A stretch of DNA of 64,000 nucleotides from Marinoscillum sp965229915 (GCF_965229915.1 NZ_CBDDJZ010000001.1:4402001-4466000); one strand, 5' to 3'. Counted from the first letter of the stretch, positions 26,114-35,075 are shown. A program made the numbers and translations. The notes: generated by a model from the sequence alone, not told the origin.

Positions 26114-27792
26114 GTCGAACAAATCATCAAATGGCTTTGCTACTAAGGTTTGGAATTGGCTTGATGCTGATTTGGCTGGTTTATCAAGTTGCCGAACGAT
26201 ACCAGTTCCGAATAGACATGACTGAAGAGAAGCGATACAGCATTTCAGAACCAACCCGTACTCTTTTGAATCGATTGGAAAGTGATGTGGTGGTGGAAGT
26301 GTACCTGGCTGGGGATTTACCTTCCAATTTTGTTCGTTTTCAAAAATCCATTCGAGAGTTGCTAGAAGAGTTTGCCATTCATTCCCCAGGCAATTTCGAT
26401 ATTCGCTTTGTAGATCCGGCTCAGGCTAAAAGCGCACAGGCTCGTAATCAGTTTTTTCAGGGATTGATCAATCAAGGCATCCAGCCGACGAATCTGACAT
26501 ACTCCAAAGATGGCCAGAACACCCAAAAAATGATTTTTCCGGGAGCCGTGGTGAGCTATCAGGGACAGGAGCAAGCAGTGAATCTTCTCAAAGGAAACCG
26601 TGCTGGAGGTTCTGAACAAATCATTAACCAATCCATAGAAGGTTTGGAGTACGAGTTTGCCAACACTCTGCAGCAGCTCGCAGGATCTGGCAGAAAACGC
26701 ATTGGTTTGGTCACCGGTCATGACGAGCCAGACTCGACCTTTTTAGGTGGATTGACCAATTTAATCCTCACCAAATACGATTTGTTTCGAGTTAATCTCC
26801 CGGAAAAGTCTACTCCCATAGTAGGTTATGATCTGTTGTTGATCACTAAGCCTTCTCAAGAATTCACCGATCAGGAGAAGTTTCTATTGGATCAATACGT
26901 AATGAAGGGCGGAAGACTAGCCTTTTTTATGGATGTACTCAGCATCAACATAGACAGTGCGCTATCCAGTAGTTCGGTGGCGATTCCTGTCAAGACCAAT
27001 TTAGAGGATTTACTGTTCAAATATGGAGTGAGGATCAATCAGAATTACGTAGCAGACCTGAATGCAGGAACACTTCCAGTGATCACGGGAAATATTGGTG
27101 ACCAGCCTCAAATCACCATGCTGGACTGGCCGTATTTTCCAGTCATTACCAACTACGGTAGTCATCCTATCGTGCGCAACATGGATGCAGTGATGTTAAA
27201 GATGGTTTCATCCATCGATACCGTAAAGGCAGAGGGCATTTCCAAGTATCCACTTTTCTCCAGTTCTGCCAATACCAAAATAGTGGGTTATCCTGTGGAG
27301 GTTAGTCTCAATGATTTGCGAGGGACTTTAAGTCCTGACAGGTTTCAGGCCGGCCCGCAGGTTTTGGCTTATCTATTGGAGGGCAGCTTCACGTCGCTTT
27401 ACCATAATAGGTTTGCCCCTCCAGGCTATCGTAAAACTGATAAAATAGACCATGGAGCACCCAGCAAAATTGTGGTGGTGGCAGACGGCAACTTAATTAC
27501 CAATGAATTGAGTCCTGAAACTGGGCAACCGCTCCCGTTGGGTTCGGAACCATATAGTCAGAATAATTTTGGGAATAGTGCATTGGTGATGAATATCATT
27601 GATTATTTGGTTGACGAAGATGGATTGATCGAAACTCGGTCCAAGGAAGTGAAAATCCGTCCTCTAAATAAGGTGAAGGTGCGATCAGAAAGAGTGAAAT
27701 GGCAAATGATCAACCTGGTATTGCCTATAGCACTTTTAGTTCTTTTTGGCGTGGTGAAGATTTATTTAAGAAAACGATCAAACAACTACTGA
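26110..27792 (+). CDS. gldG: Gliding-motility-associated ABC transporter substrate-binding protein GldG
   Basis: The product has 560 residues with a membrane helix near the N-terminus (about 10-28) and another at the C-terminus (about 530-550). The large periplasmic part has YSISEPTRTLLNRLESDVVV, GYDLLLITKPSQEFTDQEK and DQYVMKGGRLAFFMD, which fit the GldG/ABC-type uncharacterised family. It forms a complex with GldA and GldF. The next gene begins 1 bp after its stop. Confidence 0.92.
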   Translation: MSRTNHQMALLLRFGIGLMLIWLVYQVAERYQFRIDMTEEKRYSISEPTRTLLNRLESDVVVEVYLAGDLPSNFVRFQKSIRELLEEFAIHSPGNFDIRFVDPAQAKSAQARNQFFQGLINQGIQPTNLTYSKDGQNTQKMIFPGAVVSYQGQEQAVNLLKGNRAGGSEQIINQSIEGLEYEFANTLQQLAGSGRKRIGLVTGHDEPDSTFLGGLTNLILTKYDLFRVNLPEKSTPIVGYDLLLITKPSQEFTDQEKFLLDQYVMKGGRLAFFMDVLSINIDSALSSSSVAIPVKTNLEDLLFKYGVRINQNYVADLNAGTLPVITGNIGDQPQITMLDWPYFPVITNYGSHPIVRNMDAVMLKMVSSIDTVKAEGISKYPLFSSSANTKIVGYPVEVSLNDLRGTLSPDRFQAGPQVLAYLLEGSFTSLYHNRFAPPGYRKTDKIDHGAPSKIVVVADGNLITNELSPETGQPLPLGSEPYSQNNFGNSALVMNIIDYLVDEDGLIETRSKEVKIRPLNKVKVRSERVKWQMINLVLPIALLVLFGVVKIYLRKRSNNY

Positions 27793-27793
27793 A

Positions 27794-28690
27794 ATGAAGG
27801 GTAAGACTAAGCGGCTATTGATCTTTTTTATTGCACTATTGGTTGCTAATCTGCTGTTTTTCTTTTTTGGCGGTAAGTCGGTTGGTGTGTCATTTAACGA
27901 GGAGAAGTTTATGATCAGAGACACAGCGAGCGTTGCAGCTGTGAGGATCAATGACCTCATGCTTGAACGATCCGGTGGATGGATGATCAACGCGGAGTAT
28001 TCCGTAGACCAATCTTTGCGAGCTCTTTTGTTTTCTATTCTGAATAGGGTTCGGGTGCAGAAACCGGTAGACTTGCCACTGGAATCAGGTATTCAGGTAC
28101 AAATCATCGGAGAAAATCCAATGGAGTTCACCGTCTGGGGAAATCCTACCAAGACAAGAACTTATTTTTCCATGAAAGATGAAGAGCAGGTTTATCAGGT
28201 GCAGATTCCAGGGTATAATGAGTACTTAGGTGCAATCTTTGAACTGAAAAAGGACCAGTGGAGAGACCGATTAGTGCTTAACGAGAGCTGGCGGACTATT
28301 CAAAAACTGGAACTCGATTACCAAGATGATCTCAAGGAAGATCTTGTCATTGCTTTCAATAAAGATTTCTTTAATGTAGAGGGTATTCAGCAGTTGGATT
28401 CCAATAAGGTGATCAATTATTTGAATCAGTTTCAATATTTTCAAGCTAACGAATGGGTAAGTAGGGGACGGTTTCAGAAGTACGACAGTCTTTCCACCAT
28501 GCCTGCTCTCGCCACTTTGACCATCGAATCGATTAATTCAGACCTGCCATATCTTTTAGAAATCTACCCTCAGTTGCCTGGAGACCGTATTTATTTGGTT
28601 ATGACCTATGATGAATCGCTCTTTGTGGTAGATGAGTCCCGAATGTCTGAAATCCTTTTACAGAATAAAGATTTTGAGCTATCAGACTGA
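27794..28690 (+). CDS. Membrane-anchored protein linked to gldG (DUF4340-like)
   Basis: The product has 298 residues with one N-terminal transmembrane helix (about 6-24) and a long extracytoplasmic region. Features such as RSGGWMINAEYSVDQSLRALL and GNPTKTRTYFSMKDEEQVYQV suggest a DUF4340-like fold; I am only moderately sure. Its position directly after gldG, with a 1-bp gap, implies a role with the GldAFG transporter, but no function is known. It is followed after 69 bp by dnaN. Confidence 0.78.
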   Translation: MKGKTKRLLIFFIALLVANLLFFFFGGKSVGVSFNEEKFMIRDTASVAAVRINDLMLERSGGWMINAEYSVDQSLRALLFSILNRVRVQKPVDLPLESGIQVQIIGENPMEFTVWGNPTKTRTYFSMKDEEQVYQVQIPGYNEYLGAIFELKKDQWRDRLVLNESWRTIQKLELDYQDDLKEDLVIAFNKDFFNVEGIQQLDSNKVINYLNQFQYFQANEWVSRGRFQKYDSLSTMPALATLTIESINSDLPYLLEIYPQLPGDRIYLVMTYDESLFVVDESRMSEILLQNKDFELSD

Positions 28691-28726
28691 GTTGAAAGGA
28701 TATCTCCAAATCTCAATTTTTGTTCT

Positions 28727-28750
28727 TAAATTTGACGCCCAATTGAAATC
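28727..28750 (+). promoter_or_regulatory. Predicted dnaN promoter and leader motif shared with tex
   Basis: TAAATTTG at 28727-28734 matches TAnnTTTG. It runs straight into CGCCCAATTGAAATC (28736-28750), just before the dnaN ATG at 28760. The same stretch precedes tex (36823-36846), where 19 of 20 bases agree from the TTTG onward. A -33 element was not found. It implies that dnaN has its own promoter inside the gliding gene run. Confidence 0.55.
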
Positions 28751-28759
28751 TCGACGCGA

Positions 28760-29884
28760 ATGAAATTTATAGTATCATCATCCTATCTACTTAAGCAACT
28801 TTCAGCAATCAATGGAGTAATCACCACTAATCCTGTGGTACCGATCCTTGAGAATTTCTTGTTTGAAATCAGTGATGGGACTTTGACGATCACGGCTTCT
28901 GACCTTCAGACCAGTATGATTACCGAACTGGAAGTGGAAGCTAAAGAAGATGGAAGCATAGCTATTCCTGCCAAAATCTTGTTGGAGACGTTGAGAAACC
29001 TGCCTGAGCAGCCAGTTACCTTTTCTATCGATGCAGACACTTATAGCATTGAGATCAATTCGGATAACGGTAGATACAAGCTCTCTGGTGAGAACGCCAC
29101 AGATTTCCCGAAGATACCAACAGTAGCAGATGGCTACTCAGTGAATATGTCTTCTGGTGTGCTGGCACAGGCAATCAACAGTACCATCTATGCCACAAGT
29201 AATGATGAGCTGAGACCAGCCATGACTGGGGTTTACATCAAATTGGATGAGACGAATACGACATTCGTGGCTACAGACAGTCACCGATTGATTCGCTACA
29301 GAAGAGTGGATATCGCTTCAGATATGGCTCATAGCATGATCATTCCTAGAAAGGCATTGACACTGCTGAAAGCTACTTTGCCTTCTGAAAATACCAATGT
29401 AAATGTGGAATTCAATGCTTCTAATGCATTCTTCAGCTTCAATAATGTGAAGATGATCTGTCGCTTGATCGATGAGCGATTCCCAGATTACGAAAATGTA
29501 ATTCCATCGGACAATGAGAACGCAATGAACATCAATAAAGCAGAACTGCTTAGTTCATTGAAACGTATCGCTATCTATGCTAACAAAACCACCCATCAGG
29601 TTCGTTTGAAAATCACCGGGAGTGAATTGATGATCTCGGCGGAGGATTTGGACTTTTCTAATGAAGCAAATGAAAGATTGTCATGCGAGCATGATGGAGA
29701 AGATATAGAAATTGGATTCAACGCGAAGTTTTTAATCGAAATGCTGACTAATCTTGATGCTCAAGAGATCACGCTTAAACTCAATGCGCCAAACAGAGCT
29801 GGGATCATCTTGCCAGTAGAGCAAGATGAAAATGAAGACATCTTATTGCTGGTAATGCCAGTTATGCTCAATAACTACGTATAA
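28760..29884 (+). CDS. dnaN: DNA polymerase III beta subunit (sliding clamp)
   Basis: The product has 374 residues, normal for a bacterial clamp. It shows the three-domain pattern: the N-terminal LLKQLSAINGVITTNPVVPIL, the middle FVATDSHRLIRYRR, and the C-terminal NEDILLLVMPVMLN. It forms a dimeric ring that holds DNA polymerase III on DNA. Unlike the common placement beside dnaA, here it follows the gldAFG cluster. Transcription ends at the hairpin at 29897. Confidence 0.96.
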   Translation: MKFIVSSSYLLKQLSAINGVITTNPVVPILENFLFEISDGTLTITASDLQTSMITELEVEAKEDGSIAIPAKILLETLRNLPEQPVTFSIDADTYSIEINSDNGRYKLSGENATDFPKIPTVADGYSVNMSSGVLAQAINSTIYATSNDELRPAMTGVYIKLDETNTTFVATDSHRLIRYRRVDIASDMAHSMIIPRKALTLLKATLPSENTNVNVEFNASNAFFSFNNVKMICRLIDERFPDYENVIPSDNENAMNINKAELLSSLKRIAIYANKTTHQVRLKITGSELMISAEDLDFSNEANERLSCEHDGEDIEIGFNAKFLIEMLTNLDAQEITLKLNAPNRAGIILPVEQDENEDILLLVMPVMLNNYV

Positions 29885-29896
29885 GACAACTGAAGC

Positions 29897-29921
29897 CGAC
29901 CCATTTGGTCGGTTTTCTTTT
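29897..29921 (+). terminator. Intrinsic terminator of dnaN
   Basis: CCGACC-CATTT-GGTCGG is followed by TTTTCTTTT. It lies 12 bp after the dnaN stop and just before the Fic operator region. Confidence 0.85.
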
Positions 29922-29932
29922 CCGGGTAAAGA

Positions 29933-29962
29933 TGACTAAATTTGTCATGAATAAATTAGTCA
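29933..29962 (+). promoter_or_regulatory. Tandem 15-bp dyads overlapping the promoter of the XRE-Fic gene
   Basis: Two adjacent 15-bp units, TGACTAAATTTGTCA (29933-29947) and TGAATAAATTAGTCA (29948-29962), agree at 13 of 15 positions. Each is close to a palindrome with TGA.T and A.GTCA ends. The first contains TAAATTTG (29937-29944), a perfect -7 box. The ATG follows at 29969. This is the layout of an operator over a promoter, and the helix-turn-helix domain of the downstream protein is the natural candidate to bind it. Confidence 0.65.
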
Positions 29963-29968
29963 ATCTAT

Positions 29969-31033
29969 ATGCTAGCTGATATACTTAAAGATGCCAGGGT
30001 CTTCAGTGGAATGAAAGCCCGTGAAATTGCTGTAAAGCTGGATGTGGATGCCACATTGATCAGTCGCTTTGAGAGTGGGGACAGAATGCCCACAGAGAGT
30101 CAGTTAGAAGAGCTCATTGCACTTTTGAATCTGGATTCAGAGAAGGTCAGGGCTGAATGGTTGGCTGACAAGGTGGTCAAACTGGTGCGGTATCAACCAG
30201 TGGCACGAGAGGCTTTGATGCTGGCTGAGAGCCGCATTGAATATCTCAAAGCATCCAAGGTTCACGAATTGCCTCAAATCAGCAATCATCTGCAACAACG
30301 CATTGTCTATGCAGATGGATTGAAATCCGAATGGCAATCCAAAAGACCTCTGAATATCACACAGCTCTACAAGATGAAGGAGTACTTTCAAATAGAAAAT
30401 ACGTTTGAAAGTAACCGCATAGAAGGCAACACGCTGACACTGCAGGAGACTCAACTGGTGGTAAATGAAGGACTGACCATAAGTGGAAAGTCTATGCGTG
30501 AACACCTGGAAGCTGTAAATCATGCAGATGCGCTTCAATTCCTGGAAGAGCTCGTGAGTAATCAAGGTGCGCTCAATCGGCGCAATGTTCTATCGCTGCA
30601 TCAACTGATACTGAAGAGTGTAGATACTCAAAATGCAGGTGTCTATCGGTCGGTACCGGTCCGGATATCTGGTAGTCGTCATGAACCGCCGCAGGTTTAT
30701 ATGATTGATAAGTTAATGGAGGATTTCTTTGCATATTTTAAAACACATCGACGCAAAATCCACCCTTTGATCATGGCAGCAGAGGTACATGAGCGATTGG
30801 TGAGTATTCATCCCTTTATAGATGGCAATGGACGGACCTCTAGGTTACTTATGAATCTAGTGCTGTTACAAAATGGCTATACACTGAGTCATATTAAAGG
30901 AGATAATGAAAATCGTCTGGCGTATTACAATGCTTTGGAGCGAGTACAGTTGGATAACAATCCGGAGCCATTCTACCGACTGGTAGTGGAGGCTGCCATT
31001 CATTCATTGGAGGAACACCTCAAGCTTGTTTGA
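29969..31033 (+). CDS. Fic family protein fused to an N-terminal XRE helix-turn-helix
   Basis: The product has 354 residues. Residues 1-65 form an XRE-type helix-turn-helix (MKAREIAVKLDVDATLISRFESG). A helical linker follows. The Fic core has HPFIDGNGRTSR starting at His281, with all catalytic residues, so AMPylation of a target is expected. The inhibitory helix motif S-x-x-x-E-G is at Ser148 to Gly153 (SNRIEGN), on the N-terminal side of the Fic core, so this is a class II self-inhibited enzyme. The tandem dyads upstream suggest autorepression. The hairpin at 31013 spans its stop codon. No antitoxin gene is adjacent; the inhibitory helix is in the same chain. Confidence 0.9.
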   Translation: MLADILKDARVFSGMKAREIAVKLDVDATLISRFESGDRMPTESQLEELIALLNLDSEKVRAEWLADKVVKLVRYQPVAREALMLAESRIEYLKASKVHELPQISNHLQQRIVYADGLKSEWQSKRPLNITQLYKMKEYFQIENTFESNRIEGNTLTLQETQLVVNEGLTISGKSMREHLEAVNHADALQFLEELVSNQGALNRRNVLSLHQLILKSVDTQNAGVYRSVPVRISGSRHEPPQVYMIDKLMEDFFAYFKTHRRKIHPLIMAAEVHERLVSIHPFIDGNGRTSRLLMNLVLLQNGYTLSHIKGDNENRLAYYNALERVQLDNNPEPFYRLVVEAAIHSLEEHLKLV

Positions 31034-31040
31034 GGTGTTC
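31013..31040. terminator. Hairpin spanning the ends of the convergent Fic and membrane-protein genes
   Basis: GAACACCTCA pairs with TGAGGTGTTC around an 8-base loop. The TGA stop of the Fic gene is the first triplet of the right arm and the stop of the opposing gene begins at its last base. There is no clear U tract on either side. It may act as a bidirectional terminator. Confidence 0.5.
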
Positions 31041-31633
31041 TATTCTGAAAATTGACGGACAAGTCTTTTCAGACGTTTGATTTTGCGACCGTATATCAAA
31101 TGAATGAGTAACGTGAAAAACAGTCCGACGATAATGATCATTATCCCAGAGACAACGATTACTGAAAGCATGAAATAAGGTGCTTCCAGTTGCTCAGGAG
31201 GTACCTGATTAGGAACATCTTCAACTATAGCTTTGATCATGCCGATCAAAAGTGATATCCAGATTACCACTTTATAATGCAGTAGGAAAAAACTCAGGTA
31301 CCTGTAAAGTTTCTTTAAGCTGGTTTTGACATTTTCTTCGAAACTAAACCGTTTGATCTGTTTGATCAGAAACTGATAGTACACCAGGTAGATCAATGTG
31401 ACGATCACGGCCAATGTACCCCACAGGTAGTCTTTATCAATGATCAAAAGATAATATACGAAGACCGGTAATGCAGCTACATTGATCCAAAATTCGATCG
31501 TTAGAATCACTCTGATCCAGAAAAGTGTCCCTTTAGATCTGGAGGAGATGGCTTTATCAATATCTAATTCAGGATTGGCATTAAGCTCTTTTCCTTTATC
31601 CCAAAGCGCTATGATATCAATCTCCTCAGCCAT
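31040..31633 (-). CDS. Membrane protein coupled to an ECF sigma factor; possible anti-sigma factor
   Basis: The product has 197 residues. The first 35 residues are soluble (IDIIALWDKGKELNANPELD); four transmembrane helices follow (about 43-62, 72-92, 120-137 and 153-178), and the C-terminus is basic. No zinc-binding HxxxCxxC motif is seen. It overlaps the start region of its partner: its ATG lies 8 bases inside the sigma gene. That position is where Bacteroidota encode membrane anti-sigma factors, so this role is inferred; the sequence itself is not one I recognise. Confidence 0.75.
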   Translation of the reverse strand: MAEEIDIIALWDKGKELNANPELDIDKAISSRSKGTLFWIRVILTIEFWINVAALPVFVYYLLIIDKDYLWGTLAVIVTLIYLVYYQFLIKQIKRFSFEENVKTSLKKLYRYLSFFLLHYKVVIWISLLIGMIKAIVEDVPNQVPPEQLEAPYFMLSVIVVSGIMIIIVGLFFTLLIHLIYGRKIKRLKRLVRQFSE

Positions 31634-32096
31634 TGATCATCACCTTTAATTTGTCCTTAAGTCTGTTCACTTTCACTCCAACATTCGATACAGTTATCCC
31701 AAGAATATCACTTATTTCCTGGTAGCTTTTTTTCTCTAGATACAGAAGGATAATGGCTCGGTCACTTTCATTGAGCTGGCGAATCGCTTTGTAAAGCATT
31801 TCCACCTGCTCTCGCTCGGTATGGTCCACATCATCTTCTACATCCACATTTCTGATGGGTTCGGTATCAATCCTTTTTTTACGGTTGATAGCCAGGCATA
31901 CATTGAGCGAAACACGGTATACCCAGGTAGATATTTTCGAGTTTCCTTTGAACTTCTGATGTGATTTCCAAAGCTGAATGGTCACCTCCTGTATCAGGTC
32001 CTTCAATTCTTCTTCATTCGCTGCATATGCTCTGCAGATATGGGTTATAATTCCCATATTTTCGGTCACGAATGATTTGAAGAAGGGTTCGGACAC
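31626..32096 (-). CDS. ECF-type RNA polymerase sigma factor
   Basis: The product has 156 residues. Region 2 is seen in EEELKDLIQEVTIQLWKS and TWVYRVSLNVCLAINRKKR. Region 4 has LPE-type LNESDRAIILLYLEKKSYQEI, then ILGITVSNVGVKVNRLKDKL, which is the DNA-recognising helix-turn-helix. Length is normal for this class. The downstream gene overlaps by 8 bases and may encode its anti-sigma factor. topA lies next in the same direction, 48 bp beyond the membrane protein's other side; the sigma gene starts 48 bp before topA ends and has no obvious promoter match there. Confidence 0.88.
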   Translation of the reverse strand: MSEPFFKSFVTENMGIITHICRAYAANEEELKDLIQEVTIQLWKSHQKFKGNSKISTWVYRVSLNVCLAINRKKRIDTEPIRNVDVEDDVDHTEREQVEMLYKAIRQLNESDRAIILLYLEKKSYQEISDILGITVSNVGVKVNRLKDKLKVMING

Positions 32097-32144
32097 AACA
32101 GTAGGTTAGGTGATGGTAAGTGCGAGTTTCTTACAAAATATTTG

Positions 32145-34478
32145 CTATTTTTTTGCTTTTCGTTTGAAACCGCCTCTTTTCTTTTCTGGAGTCTTCTCGG
32201 CAAGTTCCTTACATTCCTCAAATGTCAAGTCTTCTGGTTTTTTATCTTTTGGGATTTTGACATTCTTCTTGCCAAACTTTATGTAAGGTCCATAGCGCCC
32301 ATTAAGTACAAAGACCGAATCATCTTCATCGAAGGTTTTGATGTACTTGTTAGCATCCTGTTCCCGCTTTTCTAGTATCAATGCGATAGCTTCATCTTCT
32401 TTGATGCTCAACGGATCCTGCTCTGGTTTCAGCGAAACAAATTTACCCGCATGCCTAATGTAGGGGCCGTATCTTCCAACTGCAGCTGTCATCATTTCGC
32501 CTTCAAATTCTGCAATTTCTCTCGGTAGCTTAAAAAGCTCCAGTGCCTCTTCCAGGGTGATACTCTCGATTAATTGACCATGACGAAGACTCGCAAATTT
32601 TGGTTTCTCGCCACCGTTTTCTTCGTCTTCCATTTCACCTAGCTGCACGTAAGCACCGTATTTGCCTAGCTTGGCAATTACAGGTTTGCCTGTTTTGGGA
32701 TCAGTGCCCAATTCGCGTCCAGCTTTGACTTCCGAGCGTTTGAGCTGTTCGGTGTCTTCAATTTTGCTATGAAATCCGCCATAGAAGGTCTTGATCATAT
32801 CTCTCCAGCTAATCTTACCGTGAGCGATCTCATCAAATTCCTGTTCTACCTTGGCGGTAAAGGAGAAATCAATAACGTTGGGAAAATGCTCTACCAGGAA
32901 GTCATTGACTACCATGGCTGTATTGGTCGGGAAGAGTTTGTTCTTTTCCGCTCCTGTTATTTCAGTATTAGTTACCGTGTTGATCTCTCCACTCTGTAGC
33001 AGGACTTCACGGTATTTACGTTCGTGACCATCTCTATTCTCCTTCGCGATGTAGTTACGTTTGATCACAGTGGATATGGTAGGCGCATAGGTAGATGGTC
33101 GACCAATACCCATTTCTTCCAGTTTCTTCACCAGGCTAGCTTCAGTATATCTTGGTGGGTGTCTTGTGAAACCTTCTTTGGCTAGCATGCTCTTAAGGTC
33201 CAGAACTTGTCCTACATTAAGTGGAGGGAGCATTCCTGCTTGCTCTTCATCGTCCTCATCATCAGTAGACTCGATATACACTTTGAGAAATCCCTCGAAT
33301 TTCACTACTTCCCCTCGAGCTACCAGCTTCTCCTCGTTGGTACTGATACCGATTGTTGCTGTTGTTTTTTCCAGTTGAGCTTCAGCCATCTGTGAAGCAA
33401 TCGCACGTTTCCAGATTAGCTCATAGAGCCTGCTTTCTTTGTCATCTTTGCCAGCACTTAGTACTCCAAAGTTTGTAGGACGTATTGCTTCGTGAGCTTC
33501 CTGGGCTCCCTGACTTTTCGTTTTGAAGTGTCTTTCTTTGAAGAATTCTTCACCATAGGCTTTGGTAATTTCACCTTTTGCACTAGCTATGGCATCATTG
33601 GACAGGTTTACAGAGTCTGTTCTCATATAGGAGATTTTACCTGCTTCATATAGTTTCTGTGCTACAGACATTGTAAGTGCCACTGGAAAGCTGAGCTTTC
33701 TGCTGGCTTCTTGCTGGAGCGTAGAGGTGGTAAACGGTGGAGCTGGAGACTTCTTGGCTGGTTTGGTCTCCAGGTTTTCAATATTGAACTCAGCAGCTTT
33801 GCAGCTTTCTAAAAATGTTGTTGCTTCCTCTTCCGTGCTAAATTTCTTTGGTAATTCTGCTTTTAGGACTTTACCATTGCCCAGATCAAAGAGGGCTGTG
33901 ATTTTGAAGCTAGAAGTAGCGGTGAACTGATCAATTTCTCTTTCCCTTTCTACCACCAGGCGAACGGCCACCGACTGTACTCTACCTGCTGATAGTCCAG
34001 CTTGAATCTTCTTCCATAGCACCGGAGATAGCTCGTATCCAACCAGCCTATCCAGAATTCTTCTCGCTTGCTGAGCATTGACAAGATCCTGATCTATACC
34101 TCTGGGATTTTGAATAGCGTTTTGAATAGCGTTTTTAGTGATCTCTCTAAAAACGATGCGTCTGGTTTTGGTGTCATCAAGCTCCAGCGCATGGTGTAAG
34201 TGCCAGGAAATGGCCTCTCCTTCACGGTCATCATCCGATGCAAGGAAGATTGTTTCAGACTCTTTGGCCAGTTTTTTCAATTCCTTGATGACGTCCTTCT
34301 TGTCAGAGGAAACTTTGTAGGTAGGTTCGAACCCATTTTCGATATCAATCGCAAAATCATCTTTAGGAAGATCTCTCACATGACCGTAAGATGATTTTAC
34401 CTGGTAATCCTTACCCAAATATCCTTCAATCGTTTTTGCTTTCGCCGGAGACTCTACTATAACCAGGTTTTTTGCCAT
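32145..34478 (-). CDS. topA: DNA topoisomerase I
   Basis: The product has 777 residues. The N-terminal Toprim part reads LVIVESPAKAKTIEGYLG and includes DDDREGEAISWH. The active-site Tyr is Tyr284 in YMRTDSVNLS. The C-terminal part has topoisomerase C-terminal repeats around LGKYGAYVQLG, VGRYGPYIRHAG and LNGRYGPYIKFG instead of zinc-finger cysteines, as is usual in Bacteroidota, and ends in a basic KRKAKK tail. It relaxes negative supercoils. A 123-bp gap separates it from the divergent sixA gene. Confidence 0.96.
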   Translation of the reverse strand: MAKNLVIVESPAKAKTIEGYLGKDYQVKSSYGHVRDLPKDDFAIDIENGFEPTYKVSSDKKDVIKELKKLAKESETIFLASDDDREGEAISWHLHHALELDDTKTRRIVFREITKNAIQNAIQNPRGIDQDLVNAQQARRILDRLVGYELSPVLWKKIQAGLSAGRVQSVAVRLVVEREREIDQFTATSSFKITALFDLGNGKVLKAELPKKFSTEEEATTFLESCKAAEFNIENLETKPAKKSPAPPFTTSTLQQEASRKLSFPVALTMSVAQKLYEAGKISYMRTDSVNLSNDAIASAKGEITKAYGEEFFKERHFKTKSQGAQEAHEAIRPTNFGVLSAGKDDKESRLYELIWKRAIASQMAEAQLEKTTATIGISTNEEKLVARGEVVKFEGFLKVYIESTDDEDDEEQAGMLPPLNVGQVLDLKSMLAKEGFTRHPPRYTEASLVKKLEEMGIGRPSTYAPTISTVIKRNYIAKENRDGHERKYREVLLQSGEINTVTNTEITGAEKNKLFPTNTAMVVNDFLVEHFPNVIDFSFTAKVEQEFDEIAHGKISWRDMIKTFYGGFHSKIEDTEQLKRSEVKAGRELGTDPKTGKPVIAKLGKYGAYVQLGEMEDEENGGEKPKFASLRHGQLIESITLEEALELFKLPREIAEFEGEMMTAAVGRYGPYIRHAGKFVSLKPEQDPLSIKEDEAIALILEKREQDANKYIKTFDEDDSVFVLNGRYGPYIKFGKKNVKIPKDKKPEDLTFEECKELAEKTPEKKRGGFKRKAKK

Positions 34479-34601
34479 GTTCTAAAATTTTTAAGGCGGT
34501 AAATATCTTTAAATTTTATTAATTAACTAAAGAAATTGGACGGTCTACCTTGTGAAGGTATATTTAAGGATACCGTATTCGCTTAACACAATACTATTAA
34601 A

Positions 34602-35075
34602 ATGGTTAAGAAACTTTTTCTGCTACGGCACGGTCATGCGGCTAGTGGATACAATATGAAAGACATGGAAAGACCGCTGACTGAGGTGGGAATAGAAGGG
34701 GTTACGTTACTTTCTGATAAACTAAACTCCATCAACTTTCAAGTGGATGAGTCCTTAATCAGCCCGTCCAGAAGGACCAGACAAACTGCTGACCTACTCC
34801 TGAAAAAGGTGGATTTAGGATCTGTGGAGTATGTAGACGGCATTTATGAGGCAAGCACTCAGAATTTGTTTGATATCCTTTGTACGGTCAAACCCTCTAG
34901 GCAGTCATTACTAATGATCGGTCACAATCCAGGATTTAGTTATTTGGTGGAATACTTAATTGACAGACGCTTTGCTGGTATGTCTCCGGGAGATATGGTG
35001 CAGATTCATTTTGATGTGGAAGGATGGAATGAAATCACTAAGGGTAGTGGTACCATAAAACCACTTTTCGAATGA
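34602..35075 (+). CDS. SixA-type histidine phosphatase
   Basis: The product has 157 residues. The phosphatase motif LLRHGHA has the catalytic His10, and the second half of the site is MIGHNPGFS. The length and the spacing to SPSRRTRQTADLL fit SixA, which removes phosphate from phosphohistidine in phosphorelay or phosphotransferase proteins. The partner is not evident here. The stop overlaps the start of the glycerate kinase gene by 4 bases, so they are cotranslated. Confidence 0.88.
   Translation: MVKKLFLLRHGHAASGYNMKDMERPLTEVGIEGVTLLSDKLNSINFQVDESLISPSRRTRQTADLLLKKVDLGSVEYVDGIYEASTQNLFDILCTVKPSRQSLLMIGHNPGFSYLVEYLIDRRFAGMSPGDMVQIHFDVEGWNEITKGSGTIKPLFE

Noticed and set aside
29969..31033. 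The Fic gene as one half of a classical two-gene toxin-antitoxin pair
   Set aside because: No partner gene is adjacent; the inhibitory motif is inside the same protein, and the convergent neighbour is a sigma-linked membrane protein.
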